A DNA stretch of 56,430 nucleotides from Bradyrhizobium sp. NAS80.1 (GTDB taxonomy: Bacteria > Pseudomonadota > Alphaproteobacteria > Rhizobiales > Xanthobacteraceae). Made by a program: the position numbers and the translations under genes. Shown in pieces: positions 42,507-50,761 of the stretch; positions within the stretch are counted from its first letter, which is position 1; each line of letters starts with the position of its first letter. The notes beneath the pieces are model-generated. The model saw nothing but the letters and a program-made list of their open reading frames with translations. It ran no database searches and was not told where the DNA came from. The DNA lies in assembly GCF_001908205.1 (NCBI RefSeq), contig NZ_LGHL01000078.1, positions 1-56,430 on the forward strand, written 5' to 3'.

Positions 42507-43028
42507 ATGACCGTTTCCAAGACCGCTGAAAAGATCGCTGAGAAGTCTGGCGACGCGACCAAGGGCCGCAAGGACGCGACGGAGGCGCAGCCCGAGGCGC
42601 TTCAGCTCGGCGAGCTCTCGGAGCAGCTCGGTTACGTGCTGAAGCGGGCGCAGCTCAAGGTGTTTGAGAACTTTCTGCGCTGCATGGCCTCGCTCCAGCT
42701 CACGCCCGCACAGTTCTCCGTGCTGCTGCTGGTCGAGAAGAATCCGGGTCGCAACCAGACCGAGGTCGCCTCGACGCTCGGCATCCTACGCCCGAACTTC
42801 GTGGCCATGCTCGATAATCTGGAGAGCCGTGACCTTTGCGCGCGGATCCGCTCCACCAACGATCGCCGCTCGCACATCCTGGTGCTGACCGACAAGGGCA
42901 AGGCCGTGCTGACCCGCGCCAAGAAGCTCGTCGCCACCAAGCACGAGGCGCGGCTGAACGATCTGCTCGGGCAGGCCAATCGCGAAGCCCTGATCGGGAT
43001 GCTCTCGAAGATCGCCAACGAGTTTTGA
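42507..43028 (+). CDS. MarR family transcriptional regulator
   Basis: A 173-residue regulator. An Ala/Lys/Glu-rich N-terminal extension of about 35 residues precedes the MarR core: LSEQLGYVLKRAQLKVFENFLRCMASLQLTPAQFSVLLLVEKNPGRNQTEVASTLGILRPNFVAMLDNLESRDLCARIRSTNDRRSHILVLTDKG contains the HTH and the wing (NDRRSHILVLTDKG). It resembles regulators of aromatic catabolism such as CouR and BadR in overall form. It probably represses the divergent liv operon and itself and may respond to an aromatic acyl-CoA. ATG 42507 is the only good start. Confidence 0.9.
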   Translation: MTVSKTAEKIAEKSGDATKGRKDATEAQPEALQLGELSEQLGYVLKRAQLKVFENFLRCMASLQLTPAQFSVLLLVEKNPGRNQTEVASTLGILRPNFVAMLDNLESRDLCARIRSTNDRRSHILVLTDKGKAVLTRAKKLVATKHEARLNDLLGQANREALIGMLSKIANEF

Positions 43029-43198
43029 GGGCAGTCATTCTTAGGTGCGCGTGAGCGCGACCCCGGAAGCTCGCGCCGCATTTGCGCGGTCGTCATCGCC
43101 GCACGCGCCCGGAATAACGGTGGGGCGGGACGAGCCTGATGGCGGAGCGCGAGGCCTGGGCTCCGAGGACGTCAAACGGAATGACGCGTCGCATATAT

Positions 43199-43223
43199 AA
43201 AATGATGCTTGAAACATCATTTT
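43199..43223. promoter_or_regulatory. Operator of the XRE regulator
   Basis: Perfect 9-bp inverted repeat AAAATGATG / CATCATTTT with a 7-nt spacer, 55 nt before the XRE start and the coupled Hyf-like operon. Confidence 0.7.
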
Positions 43224-43277
43224 GCGCGCCCTAAGCTTGGTAAATCAATCACTGTAACTGCCACGGACATTCGCCCC

Positions 43278-43547
43278 GTGATCACCGCCGCGCAGCTTCG
43301 AGCCGCCCGTGCCTTGCTCAGGATTGACCAGCGCGAACTCGCGCAGCGCTGTTCGCTGTCGCTGCCAACGATCCAGCGCATGGAGGCCTCCGAAGGGGTG
43401 ATCCGCGGTAATGTCGATTCCCTGGTGAAGCTGGTCGAGGCGCTGTCGGTTGCCGGCATCGAGCTGATCGCCGAGGGGGCGGCGTCGAGTTCCGGGGGCC
43501 GCGGTGTGCGGCTGAAGTCTCCACCCCCGAGCGCAGGCGGCCAATAG
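43278..43547 (+). CDS. XRE-type HTH regulator (small)
   Basis: An 89-residue protein whose HTH covers residues 3-58: ITAAQLRAARALLRIDQRELAQRCSLSLPTIQRMEASEG. Beyond the DNA-binding domain there are only ~30 residues, so it probably binds as a dimer without an effector domain. GTG 43278 is chosen since family members start MITAAQLRAAR; an upstream TTG at 43209 would lie inside the palindrome. Lies 40 nt before hyfB-like gene in the same orientation, suggesting that it regulates it. Confidence 0.8.
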   Translation: MITAAQLRAARALLRIDQRELAQRCSLSLPTIQRMEASEGVIRGNVDSLVKLVEALSVAGIELIAEGAASSSGGRGVRLKSPPPSAGGQ

Positions 43548-43587
43548 GGATGGCGACGCGCGCGCAAATCATGATCGAGGAGCGGCC

Positions 43588-45588
43588 ATGATCGCCGTGG
43601 CGCTATGGTCAGTGGCGGCTCTGCTGGCGCTGGCGCCTGCAGGAGTCGTACTGTCGACGCGCCCGCGCGGCTCGATCATCCTTTACGGCGGATGCCTGGT
43701 CGCCACATCGACGCTATGTGTCACGGCGCTGTCCGATCTGCTCTATTTCCCTCATCTGACGCCGAGCGCGACACTGCCGATCGGCCTGCCCTGGCTCGGT
43801 GCCCATTTCCGGCTCGATGCCTTGTCCGCCTTTTTCCTCGTCGTCGTCAATCTCGGCGGCGCCGCTGCGAGCCTGTTCGCGCTGGGCTACGGCCAGCACG
43901 AGGAGTCGCCCGGCCGCGTGCTGCCGTTCTATCCTGCCTATCTCGCCGGCATGAACACCGTCGTGCTGGCCAATGACGCCTTCAGCTTTCTGGTCGCCTG
44001 GGAGTTCATGTCGCTGACCTCCTGGGCGCTCGTGGTGTCGCATCACCGCGAGGCCGAGAACGTCCGCGCCGGCTATGTCTATCTTCTGATGGCGAGCTTC
44101 GGCACGCTGACGCTGTTGCTCGCCTTCGGCCTGCTCGCGAGCGGCGCCGGTTACGATTTCGACGCGATCCGCGCCTCGCATCCGTCCGCCGCGCTGGCCG
44201 GCATGGTGATGATCCTCGCGCTGCTGGGCGCCGGTTCCAAGGCGGGCCTGGTGCCGCTGCACGCTTGGCTGCCGCTCGCCCATCCCGCCGCGCCCAGCCA
44301 CGTCTCCGGCCTCATGAGCGGCGTCATGACCAAAGTCGCCGTCTACGGCTTCGTCCGCATCGTGTTCGACCTGCTGCCGGAGCCGGTCTGGTGGTGGAGC
44401 GTGGTCGTGCTCCTGGTCGGCGGGCCAACCGCGACGCTGGGCGTGCTCTATGCGCTGATGCAGCGCGACATCAAGCGCTTGCTCGCTTATTCGACCATCG
44501 AAAATATCGGCATCATCTTCACCGGCCTCGGGCTGGCGCTCGCCTTCAAGGCGCAGGGGCTCGATTGGGTCGCCGCGCTCGCCTTCACTGCGGCGCTGCT
44601 GCACGTCTTCAATCACGCGCTGTTCAAGAGCCTGTTGTTCTTCGGCGCCGGCGCGGTGCTGGAAGTCACCGGCGAGCGCGACATGGAGAAGCTCGGCGGG
44701 CTGATCCATCGCATGCCGAAGACGGCGTTCGCGATGCTGGTCGGCTGCGTCGCGATCTCGGCATTGCCGCCGTTCAACGGCTTCGTTTCGGAATGGTTGA
44801 CCTTCCAGGCCATCCTGCTCTCACCGCAACTGCCGAACTGGGGATTGAAGCTGATCATCCCGGCGTTCGGCGGACTGCTGGCGCTCGCCGCTGCCTTCGC
44901 CGCGGCGTGTTTCGTCGAACTCTACGGCATCAGCTTCCTCGGCCGTCCCCGTTCGGATCTCGCCGCATCCGCGCACGAGACGGATCGCTTCTCGCTCGCA
45001 GCGATGTTCGCGCTGGCCGCTCTCTGCCTCGTCGCCGGCATCCTGCCCGGCCTCTTCATCGACGCGCTCGCGCCGGTGAGCAAGGCCATGGTCGGCAACG
45101 TCATGCCGCACCAGACCGGGCTGGAGTGGATGACTATCGTGCCGATCGCGGAGAGCCGCAGCTCCTATAACGGCCTCTTGGTGTTTCTGTTCTCGGCGCT
45201 CAGCGGCATGGCCGCAGCCTCCGCCATTCATCGCCTGGCGTCCGATCGCTTGCGTCGCGCACCGGCCTGGGATTGTGGCTATCCGGATCCAAACCCCGCG
45301 ATCCAGTACTCCGCCTCCAGCTTCTCGCAGCCGATCCGCCGCGTGTTCGGCAGCGTCATCTTTGCTGCGCACGAGAGCGGCGAGATGCCGCCGCCCTTGT
45401 CGCCCGCGCCGGCCCGGCTCACCGTCGACATGCGCGACCTGATCTGGGATGCGCTCTACGCGCCGATCGCCAAGGTGATCGGCGTTGTGACCGAGCGCGT
45501 CAATATGCTGCAATTCCTCACCATCCGCCGCTATCTGACGCTCGTCTTCGCCGCGTTGATCGTGCTGCTCCTGGTGGTGGCGCTATGA
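43588..45588 (+). CDS. hyfB: HyfB-like proton-translocating membrane subunit
   Basis: A 666-residue integral membrane protein of the NuoL/MrpA/HyfB antiporter-like group. Proton-path residues are visible: E139 in VAWEFMSL, K218 in GAGSKAGLVPLHAWLP, and K249 in SGVMTKVAVYG. The C-terminus carries the CGYPDPNPAIQYSASSFSQPIRRVFG pattern usual in HyfB. It forms part of the ion-pumping membrane arm. ATG 43588 has GAGGAG upstream. Overlaps the next gene by 4 nt (ATGA), the first link in a six-gene operon. Confidence 0.92.
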   Translation: MIAVALWSVAALLALAPAGVVLSTRPRGSIILYGGCLVATSTLCVTALSDLLYFPHLTPSATLPIGLPWLGAHFRLDALSAFFLVVVNLGGAAASLFALGYGQHEESPGRVLPFYPAYLAGMNTVVLANDAFSFLVAWEFMSLTSWALVVSHHREAENVRAGYVYLLMASFGTLTLLLAFGLLASGAGYDFDAIRASHPSAALAGMVMILALLGAGSKAGLVPLHAWLPLAHPAAPSHVSGLMSGVMTKVAVYGFVRIVFDLLPEPVWWWSVVVLLVGGPTATLGVLYALMQRDIKRLLAYSTIENIGIIFTGLGLALAFKAQGLDWVAALAFTAALLHVFNHALFKSLLFFGAGAVLEVTGERDMEKLGGLIHRMPKTAFAMLVGCVAISALPPFNGFVSEWLTFQAILLSPQLPNWGLKLIIPAFGGLLALAAAFAAACFVELYGISFLGRPRSDLAASAHETDRFSLAAMFALAALCLVAGILPGLFIDALAPVSKAMVGNVMPHQTGLEWMTIVPIAESRSSYNGLLVFLFSALSGMAAASAIHRLASDRLRRAPAWDCGYPDPNPAIQYSASSFSQPIRRVFGSVIFAAHESGEMPPPLSPAPARLTVDMRDLIWDALYAPIAKVIGVVTERVNMLQFLTIRRYLTLVFAALIVLLLVVAL

Positions 45589-46541
45589 CCGCGCTTCGCG
45601 ACATCCTCTCGCAAGGCGTCCAGATGTGCCTCGTGCTGCTGCTTGCACCATTGCTCACCGGCTTCGTCCGCAAGGTGAAGGCGCGGCTGTTGCGTCGGCG
45701 CGGTCCGCCGCTCTTGCAGCCCTATCGCGATCTCATCCGCCTGATGCGCAAGGACGTCGTGCTGGCGGACAACGCCTCCTGGCTGTTTCGCGTCATTCCC
45801 TATCTGATGTTCGCAGGCACCTGGGTCGCGGCCTCGCTGGTGCCGACCTTCGGCAACGGGCTCCTGTTCTCCTGGACCGCCGACCTCATCGCCATCATCG
45901 CACTGCTCGGCAGCGCGCGTTTCTTCCAGGCGCTCGCCGGCATGGACGTCGGCACCGCCTTCGGCGGCATCGGCTCCAGTCGCGAGGTGATGATCGCCTC
46001 GCTCGCCGAGCCTGCGATGCTGATCACCGTCTTCTCCGTCGCGATGATCGCGGGCTCGACCCAGCTCTCCTACGTCGCCGAATTCATGGGCTCGGACGCG
46101 GTCGGCCTGCGCGTGTCGCTTGGCATGGCCTTCGTCGCGCTGACCATCGTGGCACTGGCGGAGAATGCCCGCATCCCCGTCGACAATCCGGCCACCCATC
46201 TCGAACTCACCATGGTGCACGAGGCCATGGTACTGGAATATTCGGGGCGGCATCTCGCGCTGATCGACCTGTCGTCGCAGCTCAAGCTCCTGCTCTATGT
46301 TTCACTGATCGCCTGCGTGTTCCTGCCCTGGGGCACGGCGACAGCGGATGCAAGCGTGGCGAGGTTGGGCCTTGGTGCGCTGCTCTATCTCGGCAAGCTC
46401 GTGGTCCTCGGCTTCCTGCTCGCCGTCTTCGAGACGTCGATCGCCAAGATGCGGGTATTCAGGATCCCCGAGTTCCTGGGCGCGGCGCTGATGTTGGCGC
46501 TGCTTGCCACCCTGTTGCGCTTCGTGTCCGGGAGCCTCTAG
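45585..46541 (+). CDS. hyfC: HyfC-like (NuoH-type) membrane subunit
   Basis: A 318-residue membrane protein homologous to NuoH and HyfC, the subunit that anchors the peripheral electron-transfer arm to the membrane arm. The conserved acid-rich loops are present: AGMDVGTAFGGIGSSREVM and ARIPVDNPATHLELTMVHEAMVLEYSG. About eight helices. Starts inside the hyfB stop codon (4-nt overlap). Confidence 0.92.
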   Translation: MTALRDILSQGVQMCLVLLLAPLLTGFVRKVKARLLRRRGPPLLQPYRDLIRLMRKDVVLADNASWLFRVIPYLMFAGTWVAASLVPTFGNGLLFSWTADLIAIIALLGSARFFQALAGMDVGTAFGGIGSSREVMIASLAEPAMLITVFSVAMIAGSTQLSYVAEFMGSDAVGLRVSLGMAFVALTIVALAENARIPVDNPATHLELTMVHEAMVLEYSGRHLALIDLSSQLKLLLYVSLIACVFLPWGTATADASVARLGLGALLYLGKLVVLGFLLAVFETSIAKMRVFRIPEFLGAALMLALLATLLRFVSGSL

Positions 46542-46543
46542 CG

Positions 46544-47206
46544 ATGAGCAGCCTGCAATTCGACATCGCCCATCTGCTCGCCGGTTCCCTCGTGCTGGCG
46601 AGTTTCTTGATGCTCTACCAGGACCGGCTCTATGCGCTGCTCAACGTCTATGCGCTGCACGCCGGCGTGCTGGCGCTGTCGGTCGCCTGGCAGGCTTATG
46701 TGCAGGACGCGCCACATCTCTACGTCACGGCGCTGATCGCACTGGTCTTCAAGGCCATCATCATTCCGGTGGCGCTGCACCGGATCATCCGGCAACTCGG
46801 CATTCACCGCGAGATCGAGAACGTGATCGGCGTGGGCCTGACAATGATGGCCGGCATCGGCCTCGTCGCGCTTTCGATGGTGGTGATGCTGCGCGTGACC
46901 CCGGGCGCCGACGCGCTGGCGCGCGAAGACCTTGCCTTTGCGCTCTCGGTGGTGCTGCTCGGGCTCCTGATCATGGTGACGCGACGCAACGCCGTGAGCC
47001 AGGTCGTCGGCTTCATGTCGCTGGAGAACGGGCTGGTGCTGGCGGCGACCGGCGCCAAGGGCATGCCGCTGGTGGTCGAGATCAGCGTCGCCTTCTCGGT
47101 GCTGATCGCCTTCATCGTCATCGGCATCTTCCTGTTCCGCATCCGCGAGCGTTTTGACAGCGTGGACGTGCAGGCGCTCGATCGCTTCAGGGGAGAGCGG
47201 CGATGA
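46544..47206 (+). CDS. hyfE: HyfE-like (NuoK-related) membrane subunit
   Basis: A 220-residue membrane protein of the HyfE type, related to NuoK but longer. Segments LYQDRLYALLNVYALHAGVLAL, LVFKAIIIPVALHRIIRQLG and QVVGFMSLENGLVLAATGAKGMP (with the conserved Glu in a membrane helix) are typical. It begins 2 nt after hyfC and overlaps hyfF by 4 nt. Probably contributes to the ion path between the arm and the pump subunits. Confidence 0.9.
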   Translation: MSSLQFDIAHLLAGSLVLASFLMLYQDRLYALLNVYALHAGVLALSVAWQAYVQDAPHLYVTALIALVFKAIIIPVALHRIIRQLGIHREIENVIGVGLTMMAGIGLVALSMVVMLRVTPGADALAREDLAFALSVVLLGLLIMVTRRNAVSQVVGFMSLENGLVLAATGAKGMPLVVEISVAFSVLIAFIVIGIFLFRIRERFDSVDVQALDRFRGERR

Positions 47207-48642
47207 CGATCGATGCCCTCGGTGCGATCCTGCTGATCCCGGCCATCTCGGCCACGCTGCTCGCGATCCTGCCCGGCTACCTGCTGACGGCGAAGCTCAA
47301 CGTCGTTGCGGCGCTCGCGACCTTCCTCACCTCGCTGTTACTGTTCGTGATCGAGCCGACGTCGGGGCAATATCTGCTGCTTGACGACCTCAACAAGGTC
47401 TTCATCGTGCTGACGACCTTCGTCGGCTTCACGACGTCGGTGTTCAGCGCGAGCTACATCCATCACGAGATCGAGATCGGGCGGCTGACGCCGGCCTTCC
47501 TGCGCTTCTATCACGCGATGTACCAGGTGCTGATGTTCGCGATGAACCTCGCACTCATCGCCAACAATATCGGCCTGATGTGGGTCGCGGTCGAGATGGC
47601 GACGCTCACGACCGTGCTGATGGTCGGCATCTACCGCACCCATGAGGCGCTGGAAGCCGCCTGGAAATACTTCATCCTCGGTAGCGTCGGCATCGCGCTC
47701 GCGCTGTTCGGCACGATCCTGGTCTATATGGCGGCGCGCCCCGTGGTGGGCGAGGGGATGGACGGCATGGTGTGGACGGTGCTGGTGAAGCACGCCGCAC
47801 AGTTCGACCCGGCGTTGCTCAACGTCGCCTTCGTCTTCCTCCTGCTCGGCTACGGCACCAAGGTCGGCCTCGCACCGCTGCACGCCTGGCTGCCGGATGC
47901 GCATGCCGAGGGCCCGACTCCGATCTCGGCGGTGCTGTCCGGCCTGTTGCTCAATGTCGCGCTCTATGCGCTCCTGCGCTTCAAGATGATGCTCGCGGTC
48001 AACTCCGCGGCGATCACGCCTGGACCGCTGATGGTAACCATGGGCCTGATCTCGGTGATCTTCGCCTCGCTGATGCTCTACCGTCGCCGCGACATCAAGC
48101 GCATGTTCGCCTATTCCTCGATCGAGCATATGGGCATCATCGTCTTCGCCTTCGGCATGGGTGGGCCGCTCGCGAATTTCGCAGGTCTCCTGCACATGAC
48201 CATGCATTCGCTGACCAAGTCGGCCATCTTCTTCGCGGTCGGCCATATCGCGCAGGTCAAGGGCACGCAGAAGATCGCCGATATCGGCGGGCTCACCGTC
48301 ACCAATCCCGTGCTCGGCTGGGGTTTGATGCTCGGCGTCATCGCCATCGTCGGGTTGCCGCCGCTCGGCATCTTCACGAGCGAGTTTTTGGTGGTGAGCT
48401 CGACCTTCGCCCGCGCGCCCTGGCTGACGGTGATCCTGGTGCTCGGCATCATCATCGCGCTCGGCGGGCTGTTCTTGCGGATCGGCCCGGTGATGTTCGG
48501 CGAGCCCAAGGGCAAGACCGCGCCCGCGGAAGCCTCCTACGTGCCGATGTTCACGCACCTCGGATTGGTGCTGATGGCCGGCATCTATCTGCCGCCGCTG
48601 CTGGTCACCAGCTTCCAGAACGTCGCGAAGCTCCTGGGGTAA
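47203..48642 (+). CDS. hyfF: HyfF-like proton-translocating membrane subunit
   Basis: A 479-residue NuoM/NuoN-like membrane protein. E131 in VAVEMATL and K220 in GYGTKVGLAPLHAWLPDAHAEGP mark the proton path; N251 in SGLLLNVALYA replaces a lysine of NuoM, as it does in E. coli HyfF. With hyfB this gives two antiporter-like pump modules; the third such module of E. coli hydrogenase-4 (hyfD) is not present. Confidence 0.9.
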   Translation: MTIDALGAILLIPAISATLLAILPGYLLTAKLNVVAALATFLTSLLLFVIEPTSGQYLLLDDLNKVFIVLTTFVGFTTSVFSASYIHHEIEIGRLTPAFLRFYHAMYQVLMFAMNLALIANNIGLMWVAVEMATLTTVLMVGIYRTHEALEAAWKYFILGSVGIALALFGTILVYMAARPVVGEGMDGMVWTVLVKHAAQFDPALLNVAFVFLLLGYGTKVGLAPLHAWLPDAHAEGPTPISAVLSGLLLNVALYALLRFKMMLAVNSAAITPGPLMVTMGLISVIFASLMLYRRRDIKRMFAYSSIEHMGIIVFAFGMGGPLANFAGLLHMTMHSLTKSAIFFAVGHIAQVKGTQKIADIGGLTVTNPVLGWGLMLGVIAIVGLPPLGIFTSEFLVVSSTFARAPWLTVILVLGIIIALGGLFLRIGPVMFGEPKGKTAPAEASYVPMFTHLGLVLMAGIYLPPLLVTSFQNVAKLLG

Positions 48643-48645
48643 GCG

Positions 48646-50160
48646 ATGGGCATCCTCGACAGCATCCCCCATGTCACTGCGGAGTTGCCGCACCGGCCCT
48701 GGCCGCGCGCGATCGTGACGGAGGCGGGCTGGCAGGCGGCGATCGATCGATTGGTCGAGGGAGGGCTCACACTGCTTGGCTTCTGGGGCGAGCCGACCGC
48801 GGTGCATATGGCGATGCTCGATGGAGTCTCGGCCGAGATCGCGGTCGTCACCTACGAGTGTACGGCCGGCACATTTCCAAGCGTCGCCAGCCCTCATCCG
48901 CCGGCGCTTCGGCTGGAGCGGACCATCCATGATCTGTTCGGGCTTGTTCCTGCTGTCGCTGACGATCTGCGGCCATGGCTCGATCACTATGCCTGGGGCA
49001 AATCCTATCCGCTCTCCGGCCGCAACGCATCGCGCGACGTGCGACCATACCAGTTTTTGCCGGCCGAGGGCGAGGCGTTGCACCAGGTGGCGGTCGGCCC
49101 CGTCCATGCCGGGATCATCGAGCCCGGCCATTTCCGCTTCACCGCCAACGGCGAGCATGTGGTGCGGCTGGAGCAGTGGCTCGGCTACACCCACAAGGGC
49201 ATCGAGTCGCTGATGCAGGGCGCGAGCCTCGAGGCTGCGGCAAAGCTCGCCAACCGCACCTCCGGCGACAGCGCCGTCGCCTATGCCTTCGCCTTTGCCT
49301 GTGCCGTGGAATCGGCGCTGCAGATCGAGGTGCCGAGGCAAGCGACCCTTTTGCGGGCGCTGATGGCGGAGCTGGAGCGGCTCGCCAATCATCTGGGCGA
49401 CATCGGCGCCATCTGCAACGACGCTTCGTTCGCGCTGATGCATGCCCAGACCGGCATTTTGCGCGAGCGCTGTTTGCGCGCTGCGAATGTCGCGTTCGGC
49501 CATCGACTGATGATGGACGTCATCGTGCCCGGTGGTGTGACGCGTGACATCGCGCCGGACGGCGTCTCCGCGCTACACGCGCTGCTTGCGGAGCTACGAA
49601 AGGTCTTTCCGCGCTTGATCGAGCTCTATGACAACACGGCGTCCCTGCAGGACCGCACCGTCACCACGGGCATCGTGAAGGCGGAGTATGCGCGCCAGTT
49701 TGGCGCCGGCGGTTATGTCGGCCGCGCCTCGGGCCGCGATTTCGATGCGCGGCGGGTGATTGCCTACGCGCCTTACGATTCGTTATCGTTCGAGGTGCCG
49801 GTGCTACAGGCCGGTGACGTGAACGCGCGGGTCTGGATCCGAATCCGCGAGGTCGAGCAGAGCGTCGAGTTGATCGAGCAGATCCTCCGTCAACTTGGGC
49901 CGGGAGAGCTCGAAACTGCGCTGCCTCCCAGGATCGGCCGCGATTCCTGTGAAGGCATGGCGCTCACCGAGGCCTTCCGCGGCGACGTTCTGGTGTGGCT
50001 GCGGCTCGATGGCGAGTTGCGCGTCGAACGCTGCCACCTGCGCGACGCGTCGTGGTTCCAGTGGCCGCTGCTGGAAACCGCGATCGAGGGCAACATCATT
50101 GCCGACTTCCCGCTCTGCAATAAGTCGTTCAACTGTTCCTATTCTGGCGCGGACCTCTAA
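48646..50160 (+). CDS. Hydrogenase-4-type large subunit lacking the NiFe ligands (Ehr-type)
   Basis: A 504-residue fusion of a NuoC-like N-terminal part (1-135) and a NuoD/HyfG-like part (145-504). It aligns well with HyfG near LEQWLGYTHKGIESLM and IEVPRQATLLRALMAELERLANH. However, where HyfG has RICGIC, this protein has RTSGDS (204-209), and where HyfG has DPCYSC near the C-terminus it has NCSYSG (496-501). All four cysteines that bind Ni and Fe are replaced. Two other cysteines (C491, C497) lie close by but with different spacing. It should therefore not act as a hydrogenase. This matches energy-converting hydrogenase-related complexes, whose substrate is unknown; it may be a quinone, as for NuoD. 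Confidence 0.9.
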   Translation: MGILDSIPHVTAELPHRPWPRAIVTEAGWQAAIDRLVEGGLTLLGFWGEPTAVHMAMLDGVSAEIAVVTYECTAGTFPSVASPHPPALRLERTIHDLFGLVPAVADDLRPWLDHYAWGKSYPLSGRNASRDVRPYQFLPAEGEALHQVAVGPVHAGIIEPGHFRFTANGEHVVRLEQWLGYTHKGIESLMQGASLEAAAKLANRTSGDSAVAYAFAFACAVESALQIEVPRQATLLRALMAELERLANHLGDIGAICNDASFALMHAQTGILRERCLRAANVAFGHRLMMDVIVPGGVTRDIAPDGVSALHALLAELRKVFPRLIELYDNTASLQDRTVTTGIVKAEYARQFGAGGYVGRASGRDFDARRVIAYAPYDSLSFEVPVLQAGDVNARVWIRIREVEQSVELIEQILRQLGPGELETALPPRIGRDSCEGMALTEAFRGDVLVWLRLDGELRVERCHLRDASWFQWPLLETAIEGNIIADFPLCNKSFNCSYSGADL

Positions 50161-50163
50161 GCC

Positions 50164-50688
50164 ATGCGCAAGACCCTGCTCGAAAGCCTCACCCATGGTT
50201 CGCTGACGGAGCCCGCGCCGGCGCCGGACGATTCTGCGCTGGCGGAGCTTGCAACGAAAGTCGACCGCGCCGCCCAGGCCAGACTTGGGCGTTCTCTTGC
50301 CATTCGCGAGGTCGATGCCGGGTCCTGCAACGGCTGCGAGCTGGAGATCCACGCGCTGTCCAACGCCTTCTACGACATCGAACGTTTCGGCCTGCGCTTC
50401 GTCGCCTCGCCGCGCCATGCCGACGTGCTGCTGGTCACGGGTCCCGTGACGAAGAACATGCGACAGGCGCTGGAGCGGACCTACAACGCGACGCCCGATC
50501 CGAAATGGGTCGTCGCGGTCGGCGGATGCGCGATCGATGGCGGCATCTTCAGAGGCAGCTACGCCTGCGTCGGCGGCGTATCCGACACCGTTCCGGTGGA
50601 TTTGCACATCAAGGGCTGTCCGCCGTCGCCGACCGACTTGTTGAAGGGCCTGCTCGCGCTGCTGGAGCACGTCAGCGGGAAGGGGTGA
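50164..50688 (+). CDS. HyfI/NuoB-like Fe-S subunit
   Basis: A 174-residue subunit. All four [4Fe-4S] ligands expected in NuoB/HyfI are present: C55 and C58 in GSCNGCELEI, C122 in GGCAIDGG, and C152 in KGCPPSP. The cluster next to the large subunit's active site should therefore form normally. The next Fe-S subunit (NuoI/HyfH) that would feed it electrons is not encoded here. Starts 3 nt after the large-subunit stop; last gene of the operon. Confidence 0.92.
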   Translation: MRKTLLESLTHGSLTEPAPAPDDSALAELATKVDRAAQARLGRSLAIREVDAGSCNGCELEIHALSNAFYDIERFGLRFVASPRHADVLLVTGPVTKNMRQALERTYNATPDPKWVVAVGGCAIDGGIFRGSYACVGGVSDTVPVDLHIKGCPPSPTDLLKGLLALLEHVSGKG

Positions 50689-50709
50689 GCTGCGCCCACA
50701 CTCAGCGGA

Positions 50710-50745
50710 CGCAGTCTGGATGGCTTCGCTTCGCTCGCAATGACA
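50710..50745. repeat. Half copy of the CGTCATTGCGAG repeat
   Basis: Contains TCTGGATGGCTTCGCTTCG followed by CTCGCAATGAC, matching one arm of the element at 6964-7085. Lies between the convergent hyfI-like and glycerate kinase genes. Confidence 0.6.
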
Positions 50746-50761
50746 GGGGAGAGCCCGTGGC

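Noticed and set aside
45626..47206. Read-through of the hyfE frame back to 45626
   Set aside because: Upstream part lies in another frame of hyfC and is not hydrophobic; the ATG at 46544 gives the normal HyfE start.
48646..50688. Annotation as a functional NiFe hydrogenase or formate hydrogenlyase
   Set aside because: All NiFe cysteines are replaced and no formate dehydrogenase, HyfH or maturation genes are present.
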